Shown: positions 22,584-33,715 of the stretch, one piece after another
Position numbering within the stretch: position 1 is the stretch's first letter
Layout of the letters: each line of letters starts with the position of its first letter
Assembly (NCBI GenBank): GCA_029582265.1
Contig: CM055826.1
Location: forward strand, 37,704,127 to 37,768,126
Length of the DNA: 64,000 bases
Direction: 5' to 3'
Source: Zoroaster sp. YZ-2022
Taxonomy: Eukaryota; Echinodermata; Asteroidea; Forcipulatida; Zoroasteridae
Translations under genes and position numbers: made by a program
Notes under the pieces: model-generated
Database searches by the model: none
Told to the model about the DNA's origin: nothing
Seen by the model: the letters and a program-made list of their open reading frames with translations, nothing else

Positions 22584-22815
22584 CATAACAGCAAAAGAAA
22601 CGTCACCCCCTAAACTTTGTTAAGTAATTATATTATTAAACATAATAGATATACAATGTTGTGGGATGATTGGCTGCCAGGTCAACCAAATTTGCCACAT
22701 TGTGTTCGTGTTACACTCCATACCGTACTATAATATTCTTCATTAAACAAATTATATTAATTATAAAATGAAAATAATAAATATTTTTAGGGTTGACGTT
22801 TCTTTTGCTGTTATG
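22584..22815. mobile_element. Tc1/mariner-like MITE with TA duplication
   Basis: Ends CATAACAGCAAAAGAAACGT and its reverse complement, flanked by TA on both sides (22582-22583, 22816-22817). The TIRs are about 25 bp. The 232-bp body is AT-rich and non-coding. Confidence 0.85.
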
Positions 22816-22817
22816 TA

Positions 22818-23542
22818 TAGCATTCTTTTTGTGTTTTGAATACACATACATGTTGTCGACCCACTGCAGAAGTGATTACTTACAAATCATTATTTTTATA
22901 AATGGTACAAATTAAAACACAAAAAATCAAAAACTACATAACTGGCCCATACGAAAAGTAATCTGCCACTGAATTTTCCACAGAAATTGTTTCCAAAAAG
23001 ATAATTTTCTCACTTAGTATCTCGCTTTTGAAAGAAGACACACTTTCATACTGGACCGGGTATTCAAACGAAACACAGGCCGCAAACAGGCCGATTTATT
23101 ACAGGCCGCAAACAGTTCAGACAATCGAGCAAGACAGGACCAAGGAACTTCGTGTGTCGACTTTATGAGAGAGATACGATATGACAGTCTTGAGACGGCG
23201 TAATAATGTAATTGAACCGTCCTGGTTTTCTTCTGAGCATCTTGGATCAACCCTGATGCTCCTCACAAGAGTACTCTGAAACTAAAGACGATTGATCGGG
23301 TTTCCCTGCAAGACACAATTGTATTACATTATGTTTAAAGGGGTGGTCTTATGACATTTCACCCATCCAAAGTCTGAACCCATCCCCATTTTTGTGTATA
23401 CTCAGGCAGAGAGATGCATCATGAGGTGACGTAGTGGCTATCAAAATACCATAAGAATATGTGTTTTTGAGCATGCAAAATGTAATTCTTCTAACATCAA
23501 TGCATACAATTGTGCTTCTGTAAGAATTGGGCAGGGTTAGCA
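22818..23542. other. No recognisable gene
   Basis: A 78-codon minus-strand frame at 23014-23250 is unrecognised. A short direct repeat ACAGGCCGCAAACAG occurs at about 23071 and 23101. Confidence 0.4.
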
Positions 23543-23895
23543 AATTAGGTGTTTGGGTTTGTTCCCAAACACCTCTTGTTTTTCTAGTTGTTCTATTTGT
23601 CTGTTTTGGTTAGCTAATTAGGTGTTTGGGTTTGTGCTCAAACACCTCTTGTTTTTCTAGTTGGTCTATTTGTCTGTTTTGGTTAGCTAATTAAGTATTT
23701 GGGTTTGTGCTCAAACACCTCTTGTTTTTCTAGTTGTTCTATTTGTCTGTTTTGATTAGCTAATTAGGTGTTTGGGTTTGTGCTCAAACACCTCTTGTTT
23801 TTGTAGTTGTTCTATTTGTCTGTTTTGGTTAGCTAATAGGTGTTTGGGTTTCTTCCCACACACCTCTTGTTTTTCTAGTTGGTCTATTTGTCCGC
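23543..23895. repeat. 73-bp tandem repeat with a hairpin in each unit
   Basis: Five units; the GTTTGGG landmark falls at 23551, 23624, 23697, 23770 and 23842. Each unit has an inverted repeat: AGGTGTTTGGG, a 6-base loop, then CCCAAACACCT in unit 1. In units 2 and 4 a G-T wobble keeps the 11-bp stem. Between hairpins is the constant stretch CTTGTTTTTCTAGTTGTTCT and TTTGTCTGTTTTGGTTAGC. Confidence 0.92.
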
Positions 23896-24250
23896 TTTGT
23901 TTTACTCCTCATGTCTGACTCATTGTTTTTCACTAATCTCCTAATCCCTTCTTCCAGCCAAAAACTCCCGGTACCTCTATCTATTCATGTGTAATCCCTC
24001 TTTTGTCCGGTCCCAGGACCAGTACCTGACTCTGTATTTTGTATCTTTTTCTTTTGTGTTCATTCCACACCAGACTAACTTTTGTGTTTATGTACGTATG
24101 TTTGTATCTAGTCCATTTTGCCTTTGAGAAAGAACCTGCTAGGTTCGAAACGTCAAAAGCCAACAACCATTATTTTGCAAAAGAATATACGCAATTAAGT
24201 ATGAATGTAGCTGGTCGTGTAATGCATTATTTTGATGTTCATAATTAATG
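23896..24250 (+). repeat. Retroelement-like 3' region with GAAACGTC hairpin
   Basis: Ends in TTTGAGAAAGAACCTGCTAG and GTTCGAAACGTC, a GAACCT/AGGTTC hairpin directly followed by GAAACGTC. The same hairpin-GAAACGTC layout is seen in the fold-back family, with unrelated stem sequence. Likely a retroelement end, possibly Penelope-like; no coding region is left. Confidence 0.35.
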
Positions 24251-25669
24251 AACACTTCATATTTCTGGATCCTTCTTTTTATCCTCTAGTCCCTGTTAAC
24301 CCTGCTCAAACCCGCAAGTTCAAATAAATGGGAAATTTTGTTAGATCTTGTTGAATTAAGTAGTGAACAAAATAGGTATATCTGCTGTTAGATTTCGCCA
24401 CAAGCTTTGATTTAGTTTCATTTATTGTTTATGTTTTTAAATATTTTTTAATTTTTTTTTTTTAAATAACCCAACAGCAAGAACAGCGTTTTTTTTATCT
24501 GTTAGATCTTGTAGTTTGAAGGACGGTTGGAGTTCAACAGTTCACGCGATTTGGACATCCTTTAAAACTGTAGTCACCAAACCTGAACAGTGTCATGATT
24601 TACACGACGACATGAAACAAATTAATCAGCCCTTCTTGAGTGCAGTCGATATTTTATCTTAAGCATCCTCACCATAACAGTATGAGATAGTCATTTCGCA
24701 TTATGATGACTAGTTAATAAGATCCAAGCTCATTCTAAACAGCAAGCTTATAAACAGCAACAGTGACCTAGAAACAAAGGTTTCAGAATGATCCCCAACA
24801 ATTTCAAATTTTCCAAATCGATGTAGGCAAGGTATGGTTTGAAATTAATTTTGTTTTCATTTATTTCTATCCTTATGAATCGAAAACGTCATGGCCATAT
24901 AAAAAATATTGTATTCATTTTTATTTTCCCCCAAAAAATAGATGCGTTTATTACCATATTAAAACAAATATATCTTTATTTTTTTCTTAACTCGAACTTA
25001 TCACCATAATGATACATAAAAATTATAATCAGCTTTGGGATGGGCCATTATACATCACGCTCCTGTTACACACCACAAAAACCACAAAAATTACACCAAG
25101 AGAGGAAATGATGAGGTAATATTTACATTCGTGGAATTTTGTGAAATTATTAAAAGGCTATTATGCCTTGAAACTGCGGCCTTGAAACATTGGCAAATTT
25201 GCACAAAATGTAGCAACAATATCCATCAATAGCTATCTTTGATACATTCCCACAGCTGGCTGGGGAAGCGTACACAAACAATGAGAAGAAAATCAACAAA
25301 GAGCAAAGGACTATAGTTCCTCCCAAACCAAATCTCTTAAATCCCATCAGTCATGCAACCAATCAATTATACAGCAGGTGTAACCATGACTAGATAGATC
25401 AGGGGCCAGAAACAAACCATGGCCAACGGATGATATCTAGTATTTATATTCCTATAGTTATCATAAAAAGCTCATACACCAACACCAGACAAAACTTTCA
25501 ATATGGCGCCTGGCTTACCATTCGTAGTTTTTTTTAATGTCGTATAGATATATCAAGCCACAAGCCAGCGGTCTCATATTTTCAGTCTTCTGATGAAAGT
25601 AATGATTAGTGAGCAAATCGCTGTTATGCACAACCAAAGAGTGTACTGTAGCGATGATGTTGTTAAAAG
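24251..25669. other. No recognisable gene
   Basis: AT-rich with long A and T runs. Short open frames only; no splice-flanked exon, tRNA or element ends recognised. Confidence 0.4.
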
Positions 25670-26215
25670 AAGGTACACCATTGGTAATGTTAGCGAAACT
25701 GCTTCTACACTCACTGGCCAAAAGTATTGCAACATGCTCAAAATAGCACTTTACAGTTAACATGTGAGTAACAGGTGAGGTGATCATTTAATCTGATTTC
25801 ATCGATCGTGTATTACATAATTTCCGAGCAAGAACAGTAAAAAAGAACATTGACTTCAAAACACAGGCACTTTCAAGAAGTCTTAAGTAGTGTAAATAAA
25901 ATAAAATAAATTATTGTAACACAGTTCTCCAAACTGAACTTTGTGTGTTGCAATACTTGGCCAGTGAGTGTACGTGTTTCTATTTGAACCACAAAATAAA
26001 TTACACAACCAACTTGGGATAGTTTCAGCTTTTTACATTGTGTAATTTACGAGAAATTCATTCTAATGAGGAATTTGGGAAAGATAACTTTTTCCTAAAT
26101 TGAAAACGGAAATTATTTAATTTCCTTAAAAGTGATAGCACCTCCGACAAAATTAATTATTTATTGGAAAGACTGATACCATCACCAGCTTTACACCAAG
26201 GTAGTTTCACATTTA
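25670..26215 (+). mobile_element. 81-bp-array element with one decayed unit, split by a MITE
   Basis: AAGGTACACCATTGGTAATG and GCGAAACTGCTTCTA belong to an 81-bp unit. After the inserted MITE (25708-25970) the unit resumes, and the right flank follows: ACCAACTTGGGATAGTTTCA, TTTTTCCTAAATTG, GATAGCACCTCCGACAAAAT and GATACCATCACCAGCTTTAC. This is the best-preserved right flank beside 33720-33890. Confidence 0.65.
25708..25970. mobile_element. Tc1-like MITE with TA duplication
   Basis: Ends CACTCACTGGCCAAAAGTAT and ATACTTGGCCAGTGAGTG are inverted repeats; TA flanks both sides (25706-25707, 25971-25972). CAGTGAGTG plus TTGGCCAA is a familiar Tc1-family terminus. 263 bp, non-coding. Confidence 0.9.
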
Positions 26216-26530
26216 ATATAATTCGACATTTTTGTTATTTTGAACAAAGTCATTTAAGGTTTAACATAATATTCAACAATACTTGAGTTTGCAAAATTTC
26301 CTAAAAAGTCTTTTTGAAGTTACTAAACATTTTAACTCAATTTAATCAAAATAGTCCTGTGTTTACAGCTAATGTTGCAATCTCATCACGTCACTTTACC
26401 AGTATTCACGATTTGGGCTTGGGCATGATAGCCTTCTTCGTGAACTGGGGTAATGCAAAGGTCACCATTAGTATAGCGCCCTCTTATGGTTGGGCATAAG
26501 GTCTAATGCCTTGCCGTTGGAATTTGGTAA
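26216..26530. other. No recognisable gene
   Basis: AT-rich to about 26390, then a slightly GC-richer stretch with GCAAAGGTCACCATTAGTAT and GCGCCCTCTTATGG. No exon or RNA gene seen. Confidence 0.4.
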
Positions 26531-26534
26531 TATA

Positions 26535-26808
26535 CTGAGACGCAATAGAAACTTACCACTTTTTCGACCTTAAATTATCAGTAATCACAATGCACAAATG
26601 TAATATGTGCACTTATTTTGGCAACGTGACCCTCTGACGTTTCGCGGTGAAGTGGATACAGATGGGATCGAGTACAGTGGGACAAAACGTGGACATTTCC
26701 TCAATAAAATGCCAACATTTCTAATCCAAATTGTTGTGTTGTCTTATTTTGAACCATTACAATTTTATGCTATTCCAAAACAAGTGGTAAGTTTCTATTG
26801 CGTCTCAG
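26535..26808. mobile_element. MITE with CTGAGACGCAATAGAAAC ends
   Basis: Inverted ends of about 30 bp: CTGAGACGCAATAGAAACTT and AAGTTTCTATTGCGTCTCAG, with TA directly outside both ends (26533-26534, 26809-26810). This is a Tc1/mariner-type target. No transposase. Confidence 0.87.
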
Positions 26809-26810
26809 TA

Positions 26811-27224
26811 TATATTAACCTCTTTGTTTGATTGAAAGGTTAAAGCAATACCTAGATATCGTGAGAATACAACACAAGGTAATTTTACATGAAATATTAT
26901 TTCAATATTCAAGAACGGTCCAACATTATGATTTATATAAGATTGTGGCGTCATTGGCTTATATTTAACATTTCTTCCTTCGCCAGTGTTTCCCAGTTTT
27001 AAATATCAACATAATAATGATAAACAATGTTACCCACATTTCCCTACGTGATAGCATGCGTCAAATAATCACGCCATCTCCAAACAGAGCCATGGGGTCG
27101 ATCACCATCGTTATACTTTTGTTTGGTGTTACATCAGCCTCGTCCTTATGGTCCAGCTCGTTCCAACTACTGAATGGAACATGGGGGTCGATCAACATAA
27201 GAAAGAGGTTGCCAATCATCGTTT
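26811..27224. other. No recognisable gene
   Basis: Unassigned. Two copies of CCATGGGGTCGATC/CATGGGGGTCGATC (about 27090 and 27180), with TTTGTTTGGTGTTACATC, echo a further copy near 27395, so part of this is a local duplication. Confidence 0.4.
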
Positions 27225-27365
27225 TAAGTAAAGACTGTTTGCGGTGACACTATAGAAATTCTCTTTTGAGTAGTAAATACGATCAGAGCATATTGATCGA
27301 AACGTCGACTTGTAGCCAGCCTCTTTTCAGAACTATTTACTCTTCAAAAGAGAATTTCTACATAT
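27225..27365. repeat. Fold-back copy of the GAAACGTC family
   Basis: Arms at 27253-27279 and 27334-27360 (TAGAAATTCTCTTTTGAGTA and its complement). Between them are GATCAGAGCATATTGATCGA and AACGTCGACTTGTA. The TCCTGANGA word of other copies is absent. Confidence 0.8.
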
Positions 27366-28430
27366 TTCACCTCTATTTAATCATCGTTTTACTTTGTTTG
27401 GTATTACATCCTCATGGTCCAGCCCGTTCCACATTAGCCCACTCAGCACATTATGACAACGTAATATTTTAAAAAAGAAATCACAAATTATAATTATGTC
27501 AAAACGACTTTTATATTTATAAAATTTATAAAAATGCGATAATTTATTTTTTTTAAATAAAAAAAATAAAAAAGTCATTAGACCTATAAGACATGTGACG
27601 GTGTTGTTGAGCTCGTAAATTACAAAACTACCAGCGTGTACAAATAATGTTTTACAACTAGATTAGTAGAATCATATTGACAGAAGAATAAACCTTGGAT
27701 ATTACAGCGTCAATATAAGCTAACATCTAAGTAAATAGTGATTTTGTTTTAGAAATACCAAACATTAATTTGATATTCACAGTTCAATTTCTTGAATAGT
27801 ATTATTCAATAAAAAAAAAACATAACAGCTTCTTTCTAACTAGTTTGGAAACTTATTTCTTCAAGAAACAGCATTAATCCTTGATTCAACTGCTCTTTTG
27901 ATAAATCGACAATCACTAAAATGGATCGTCAAACAATTACAGCTGATACTCCGACTGTATAATTGTAATCATGATTTTAATCTATACACAGAAATGCACC
28001 CACAGAAATGCACCCTGGTAAACACCTAGTAAACAAAGATGGTACGTGTGAAAATTAACGCCATCCTAGACGTTAATAATCACAAGGAATGCTGACAGAT
28101 GGTACCCAATTTCACGATTCAGCTACCCGAAAGCATCACTCGACACATGCGCAGAAAAGCCCATGGGGATAACATGTACTGATGCGAATGACACATATGT
28201 CAGGAAATCGATCATGTGATTGATCAGTTTTATCAATCAAACAGACATTAGACCTGAGAGAATAGACATTATCCATATGATGTCACAAACTGAAGGGCGC
28301 CCTCGTTTCGAAAAAAAATAAACATCACTCGTATAATTATGCGTGCTGCGCGCCAGCCGAATCATGTATCAAAACACACTTCTTGATAAAATATATGAAA
28401 ATGCATCCATACTCTATCAGAACCAAGATG
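27366..28430. other. No recognisable gene
   Basis: AT-rich; unassigned short frames. I see no element ends. Confidence 0.4.
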
Positions 28431-28432
28431 AC

Positions 28433-28528
28433 CTAACGACAGAACAAAAAAGGCTATTTTTTGGGTTTCTGTATGGCTATAGCTTTTTTTGTTTCTGTAT
28501 GGCTATAGCTTTTTTGTTCTGTCGTTAA
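28433..28528. repeat. Short palindromic element with internal duplication
   Basis: TAACGACAGAACAAAAAAGG faces its complement CTTTTTTGTTCTGTCGTTA. Inside the right arm, GTTTCTGTATGGCTATAGCT is duplicated. About 96 bp in all, possibly a tiny MITE. Confidence 0.75.
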
Positions 28529-28827
28529 CGTGGCCAATGAAACAATGTCACGTACAAGAATGACTCAAAATGTGACTTGGAACGGGAAATAATCCACAGG
28601 GATTTCATTTTAAATTAAAAGCTTATTGGCAAACGCCATCAATGCCATGATAAATCACAGAGCAAATTCTGTGGTTCCTGTGTTTCGAGTCCCCGTTGCA
28701 AACAGACCTAGGGTCGTATACATTAAATGTATTCGAATACAATAAACCATTTCACTCGTTACTCGATAATCCTAGGTTTAATTAGCATATTGAACACGTC
28801 TGAAGGTTTGTCGAAGTGTTAGGCAAA

Positions 28828-28896
28828 ATGGCGGCGCCGGATCAGTCTTTGCTGGCTGTTTTTCAACATGTAAAGGCCAGATTTCAAGCTACGTGT
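28828..28896 (+). CDS. Possible first coding exon, unidentified
   Basis: AAAATGGCGGCGCCGGATCA is a GC-rich start-codon context unlike the AT-rich surroundings. The frame gives about 23 codons (MAAPDQSLLAVFQHVKARFQ...) and runs into GTACGTGC, a weak splice donor. This is the usual look of a housekeeping first exon. But I found no partner exon downstream, do not recognise the peptide, and AAGATGGCGGC-like words also occur in non-coding DNA here (30973, 31511). Treat as a candidate only. Confidence 0.2.
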
Positions 28897-28899
28897 ATA

Positions 28900-29529
28900 G
28901 TACGTGCTTACTGCATTTTCAATTATTGTATTGTCACTGAATAATTGAACTGTATTTTACAAATTATGCTGTATTTGGCTTCGGATGTTTCCGTTTCGGA
29001 TTTTTCGTTTAATGGTGATTTGCTTTCATATTTTAATGCAAAAAGTTGTATTCATAATCGTATCGGTAACTGAACAGACCTACAGATGAATTTGAAATAC
29101 ACTTGAATGTATTCGAAGCCGGTTCTCGTTGCAAGTGATAGCACAAGTTCTACATGACTTCCCCTTCAATGACTATTAGACCTATGTTGATACATAATTA
29201 AATGTGTTTGTAATAAAAAATGCAAATAGGCTTATAAATATATGCATATAATATGATAACCAAGCATGCATGTTTTCTCACACACAAATGAACAATGGAT
29301 CCTCCTACTCGAATCCCAGCATGGACGTCGTGCTTACACAATGAAGACCAAAACTCCATCCAGAACATTTATAACAGTCATCAAATGTTGCATTTTATTG
29401 GAACAAAATATTTGACAAAGCAGTGTTTGTCAGAACCTTGTTTCGATATCATGACATTTAAATGAAGCCCAGTATGCAAAGTGTTTATTATATCAGTAAT
29501 ATTTGTAGCTTTGCATTGTGAAAAGGATA
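28900..29529. other. No recognisable gene
   Basis: AT-rich and unassigned. Confidence 0.4.
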
Positions 29530-29765
29530 AGTAAAGACTGTTTGCGGTGACACCGTGTGAAATTCTCAAATTGAGTAGTAATTAGTTCTGAAAAGAACTG
29601 GCGGTTACAACTCTATATCGCTATGTATATATCGCTATGTATATATCGCTATATTTATATCGCTATGTTGAAAAGAGGCAAATAAACTGACTTTTAGCCA
29701 TTATACACTTTTGGTAGTGTTGGCAAAACTGCTTCTAAATGTATCTTTACTTTCTCTATAATCAA
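29530..29765 (+). repeat. GAAACGTC-family half-arm followed by 81-bp-unit remnant
   Basis: 29530-29612 matches the family arm (GTAAAGACTGTTTGCGGTGA to AACTGGCGGTTACAACTC) but stops before the palindrome. It is followed by four tandem TATATCGCTATG words (29613-29666), then at about 29705-29765 a decayed 81-bp unit (TTGGCAAAACTGCTTCTAAA). Confidence 0.65.
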
Positions 29766-30457
29766 AGTTGGCAGTTTATTACGTTTATTCATTTAATTCA
29801 TTAAGCCTACGGTTTATTGCTAAAAAAATATCTCATGGCAGCCATATGCAGAATTGCGCATGCGGACATCAAATTATCAAAATAGTATTTATTTATTTAC
29901 GTTGTGTCGTTATTGAGAAATTAATGTATTCAGATGTTCAGTATTCAATATGATTCATTATTTTTTGTCTCCGGACTACAAAACCTCAGTTGGATTGGAT
30001 AATTGCTTTGATAATTGACAACACCTCAAATATTTAAAGGGATGTTTGATACCATCATAAATTTACACAAAGTTCGTGTTTTTAAAAGTACAAATAGTAT
30101 AAAGTGGTCTTTAATCTTACATAATCCGTCTACGTACTGTAACGTACACTCCTTGAAATTATCGTGTCTGAATTATCGTGTCGGAATTTCGGGCCACAGT
30201 TCGGTTTTCTGACAAAAACTTGAAAATCCATGGACAACAGGAACTGCTGATCTAACAAGCGGGAATCGTTCGTTCGGAACCCTTGATGTGAACTGTGGAC
30301 ATAAGAACCTCCGACAATTTGATGTTTGTGTTCAGAGCTAACGTTTTTCTTTCACTAATGGACAGAGTACGTGATCAGCATCTTGACAATGAGAATAGAC
30401 AAAAATTGAATTTGCTCTAGCTATCAATGGGGTTACTGCAAATTTACAACCATTAAG
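29766..30457. other. No recognisable gene
   Basis: Unassigned AT-rich DNA; GTACACTCCTTGAAATTATC has no larger context. Confidence 0.35.
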
Positions 30458-30760
30458 AACCCTCCTAATATACTGTAGCTGAACTTTTGTGACAAGTGAT
30501 CAAATCAGCCAACTGCCTGTTTTTGACTGTGCACTCAGGGGGCATTTTGGACTGGATTTTACTCTCACCGTGACCACGGTCAACAATACAAGACAATGCT
30601 TTTACCAGTCAAAAACGGTCGAATCATTTTGACCTGTAAATGTACTTACTACACGTAAGGTTTGAGAGTGTTCGACGTTTAAGTGCAATAGATATACCTT
30701 GGGAAGTATATCAACATGTTGACTGATTTTGACCCTTGCAGTCATAGAAGGGAGGAATGC
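30458..30760 (+). mobile_element. CCCTCCTA/TTAA-type repeat, copy
   Basis: Begins ACCCTCCTAATATACTGTAG and ends GTCATAGAAGGGAGG. The interior has AATACAAGACAATGCTTTTA, CCAGTCAAAAACGGT and TACTACACGTAAGGTTTGA, shared with 55637-56030. Ends are short inverted repeats (CCCTCC/GGGAGG). Non-coding. Confidence 0.8.
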
Positions 30761-31974
30761 AATGTTAGCAAAAACTAGAGTATTATTTACTCTCGATATT
30801 TGAATAAAGATTCCACATTAAACAAGCAACCTGTGAAGTTTCAGAATTAAGTTGTTAAAGAGAAACAACATTCTGGAAAGAGTCTACTCTTTCCGACAAA
30901 CTTATTGGCAATAATCATGTTTCCTAAAGAAATGGCAAACAATTTAATGGAGTGGACTACGACGTCTTACCAAGATGGCGGCTATATGTTATTGCGAGAA
31001 TACTTATAGGTTCTTTAATATTATTCATGTATATAAATCGTCTGCAGTCAGGTTAGTATTGGGGCAAAAAGCACGTATAGTATTGTCAATGCAGCAATTC
31101 ACATGACATCGCATTTAGGGCAATATTGAGTATGTGCTCGGAATTGTTGCCTTAATTAGATTTGGAATACAGTGTGGAAGATAAGTGAATGCCACAACTC
31201 TGACCTACCTAGGAAAATTATCATCATCAACATGCAACCATGGATGACACAATCGAATCTATACTGGAAATTCCTTGTGGCAATATAGTGATTGAACTGG
31301 CAAGCAAGCCAATAGGCCTATGTTTTTGTATATAGCTACTGTACAAGCCAAGAGCTTCTGTTAATATAGACCTTTCGTGCGGTGCAGCGATCTTGTTTTT
31401 CTTACACAAATCTACGTAAACACCAAACAAACCTAGGCTAGAAGGGTAAAATAGTCTGGCCCTTTTTGTATAGTGAGCACTTATAATCGTTATTGGGTAC
31501 AGGGAGTCGGACCAAGATGGCCGCTTCGTGAACAGGTGCGTAAGTCTTAGCCAGCAATGCATGATATAAAATTAATGGACAACTTCTTATTTTTAAATAA
31601 TAAGAAGTTGGGCCTGTTTTCAAATCCTCAATAATGCACTGCAGGGGATGATAAAGGGGGTGGTAAGGGACGGTAAACATTAAACAACTAATATGTAAGT
31701 TTCAGCTTGTTATGTATAGTAAACGCTTATATCACATTGGAAAAAGCTACACGAAATTCACAATTTGCTATGTTATTAAAAACAAACATTACACACACAA
31801 ATAATATTTCTGCCTGGACATTTCTGTTAATTGATTACGATATGTTGTTCATGAGTAAATAGTGAAAATGCATTCAGATTTATCATATTCATTCTTATGT
31901 GGAATTCTTTCTGATAAGGCCAAAAAAAGTCTCCGGTTTGTGGTCATCGGTCGGCTTCAAAATCGGTGCGTTTT
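30761..31974. other. Relics of the 81-bp element; otherwise unassigned
   Basis: 30763-30915 has AATGTTAGCAAAAACTAGAG, then AACAAGCAACCTGTGAAGTT and TTTCCGACAAACTTATTGG, i.e. one decayed unit plus right flank. 31680-31890 (AACAACTAATATGTAAGTTT, AAATAGTGAAAATGCATTCA) is another flank relic. A small palindrome TTCTTATTTTTAAATAATAAGAA is at 31585. Repeat F begins again at 31913. Confidence 0.45.
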
Positions 31975-32600
31975 TTTTTTTTGTTTTTTTTTTGCCAACA
32001 GGGAAATACGTGATACATTGTGCACGTGGGGACCAAATTTCCCATATACAAAGTATGGTGCCTAAGAGAGGCCTCACAAATCGGGCAAACATTCATTACC
32101 CCTATGTTGTTGTCCTCTTTCGGCTGCTCCCGTTAGGGGTCGCCACAGCGGATCATGATCCGCATATTTGATTTGGCATAGGTTTTACGCCGGATGCAAA
32201 ACTCCCATTTATGCGGGCTTGGGACCGGCACTAAGCATGCACTGGCTTGTACATCCCCAGTGGCTGGGTTCAATTCGGCCCTCGCAGCAATTATGGTAAA
32301 GTGTCTTGCTCAAGGACACAAAGCACCATGGTCGCGGCAAGGCTTCGAACCCACACACTCTGACGACTCATCCATCAGAACACAAATCCGATGCACTAAA
32401 CCGCTCGACCACAGCACCCCACCCCACATTACCCCTATGTGAAAAAGTCATTTAAAGCACAGCACGGCAGAATTCCAATCGATCCAGCAATTTTGGTTGC
32501 AATTGGACATCGTTTCATAGTAAAAAAAAAAAGAAAATTAAAAATGCTGATGCGCGGCTCTAAGGCGGCGCGCGCGGGGAACAGAAACAGGAGACGTTTT
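31913..32600 (-). mobile_element. Dispersed repeat F, minus copy, split by a SINE
   Basis: Minus orientation. From 32600 downward it reads GTCTCCTGTTTCTGTTCCCC, AAACGATGTCCAATTGCAAC and GATCGATTGGAATTCTGCCG, then after the SINE GAGGCCTCTCTTA and ACGTATTTCCCTGTTGGC at 31993. A plus-strand start of the same repeat (GATAAGGCCAAAAAAAGTCT) lies at 31913, so the left end may be a second, head-on copy. Confidence 0.75.
32108..32426 (-). mobile_element. tRNA-derived SINE with 14-bp target duplication
   Basis: Inserted on the minus strand and flanked by CATTACCCCTATGT at 32094-32107 and 32427-32440. The head (minus) reads GCTGTGGTCGAGCGGTTTAG, an A-box, and GTGGGTTCGAAGCC, a B-box. The central part has TGTCCTTGAGCAAGACACTT. 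The 3' part has AGCGGGAGCAGCCGAAAG-type sequence next to TGGCGACCCCTAACGG, and the end is ACAACAACA. The head matches the SINE at 62813. Confidence 0.92.
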
Positions 32601-33084
32601 TTGCCTGAACTATTTTCAAACAACTATTAATACAGCAGTGCAGCACATCAGACAATATTATTTCTAAGGAAGATTTAAACCATAATTTTAAACCATCAAC
32701 ATTTTTATACACCATGTACGTTTAACTTTACATAATAATTAGGTAAGTTTTGAAGTTGACTTTCGGTTAAAAAGAGAGGCTTTCTGATGTGTTAGATTAC
32801 AGCCAATGTGCGCTTTGTATGTAGCAATGCCCTGGAAGAGGTCCAAGAGATCTATCCAACGAATAAGAGTGTAAAAGCCATGGTGTACCAGGCGGTGGGG
32901 ACCAGTGAATAATCTACATACCATGTAACATATGTTCACGTTTAGGAGGGTTCTTGGCAGTACAGGACACAAACTGAATGTTTACATGTGTAATTGTTTA
33001 CATTATGTACTTTGACCTTTGACCTTCAAGTAAATTGTACAAATTACCCATACATAAGATTTACGATATGCCTTACTTAAAGGG
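32601..33084. other. No recognisable gene
   Basis: A 77-codon minus-strand frame at 32739-32972 is non-repetitive but unrecognised. Otherwise AT-rich. Confidence 0.35.
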
Positions 33085-33715
33085 AAGGTACACCATTAGT
33101 GTTGGCAAAAACTGTTTCTATGAGTATGCTTACTCTCTTTGAATCAAGATATACATTAAAGGGAAGGTACAACATTGGTAATGTTGGCAAAACTGCTTCT
33201 ATGAGTATGCTTACTCTCTTTGAATCAAGATATACATTAAAGAGAAAGTACAACATTGGTCATGTTGGCAAAACTGCTTCTATGAGTATGCTTGCTCTCT
33301 TTGAATCAAGATATACATTAAAGGGAAGGTACAGCATTGGTAATGTTGGCAAAACTGCTTCTATGAGTATGCTTACTCTCTTTAAATCAAGATATACATT
33401 AAAGGGAAGGTACAGCATTGGTAATGTTGGCAAAACTGCTTCTATGAGTATGCTTACTCTCTTTGAATCAAGATATACATTAATGTGAAGGTACAACCTT
33501 GATAATGTTGGCAAAACTGCTTCTATGACTATGCTTACTCTCTTTGAATCAAGATATACATTAATGTGAAGGTACAACCTTGATAATGTTGGCAAAACTG
33601 CTTCTATGACTATGCTTACTCTCTTTGAATCAAGATATACATTGAAGGGAAGGTACAACACTGGTAAGGTTGGCAAAACTGCTTCTATGAGTATGCTTAT
33701 ACTCTTTTAATCAAT
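33085..33715 (+). repeat. 81-bp minisatellite array, about 8 units
   Basis: Eight head-to-tail units. Two adjacent units near 33490-33650 share private variants (TTAATGTGAAGGTACAACCT, TGATAATGTTGG, TATGACTATGC), so they arose by one-unit duplication. Both strands remain open in one frame for over 120 codons. Confidence 0.93.

Noticed and set aside
23543..23895. CRISPR-like regular array with palindromic repeat
   Set aside because: The segments between hairpins are also repeated, with no unique spacers, no cas genes, and the DNA is from an animal.
30973..31525. AAGATGGCGGC and AAGATGGCCGC as start codons
   Set aside because: No open frame with a splice donor follows either; such words are scattered in the non-coding DNA here.
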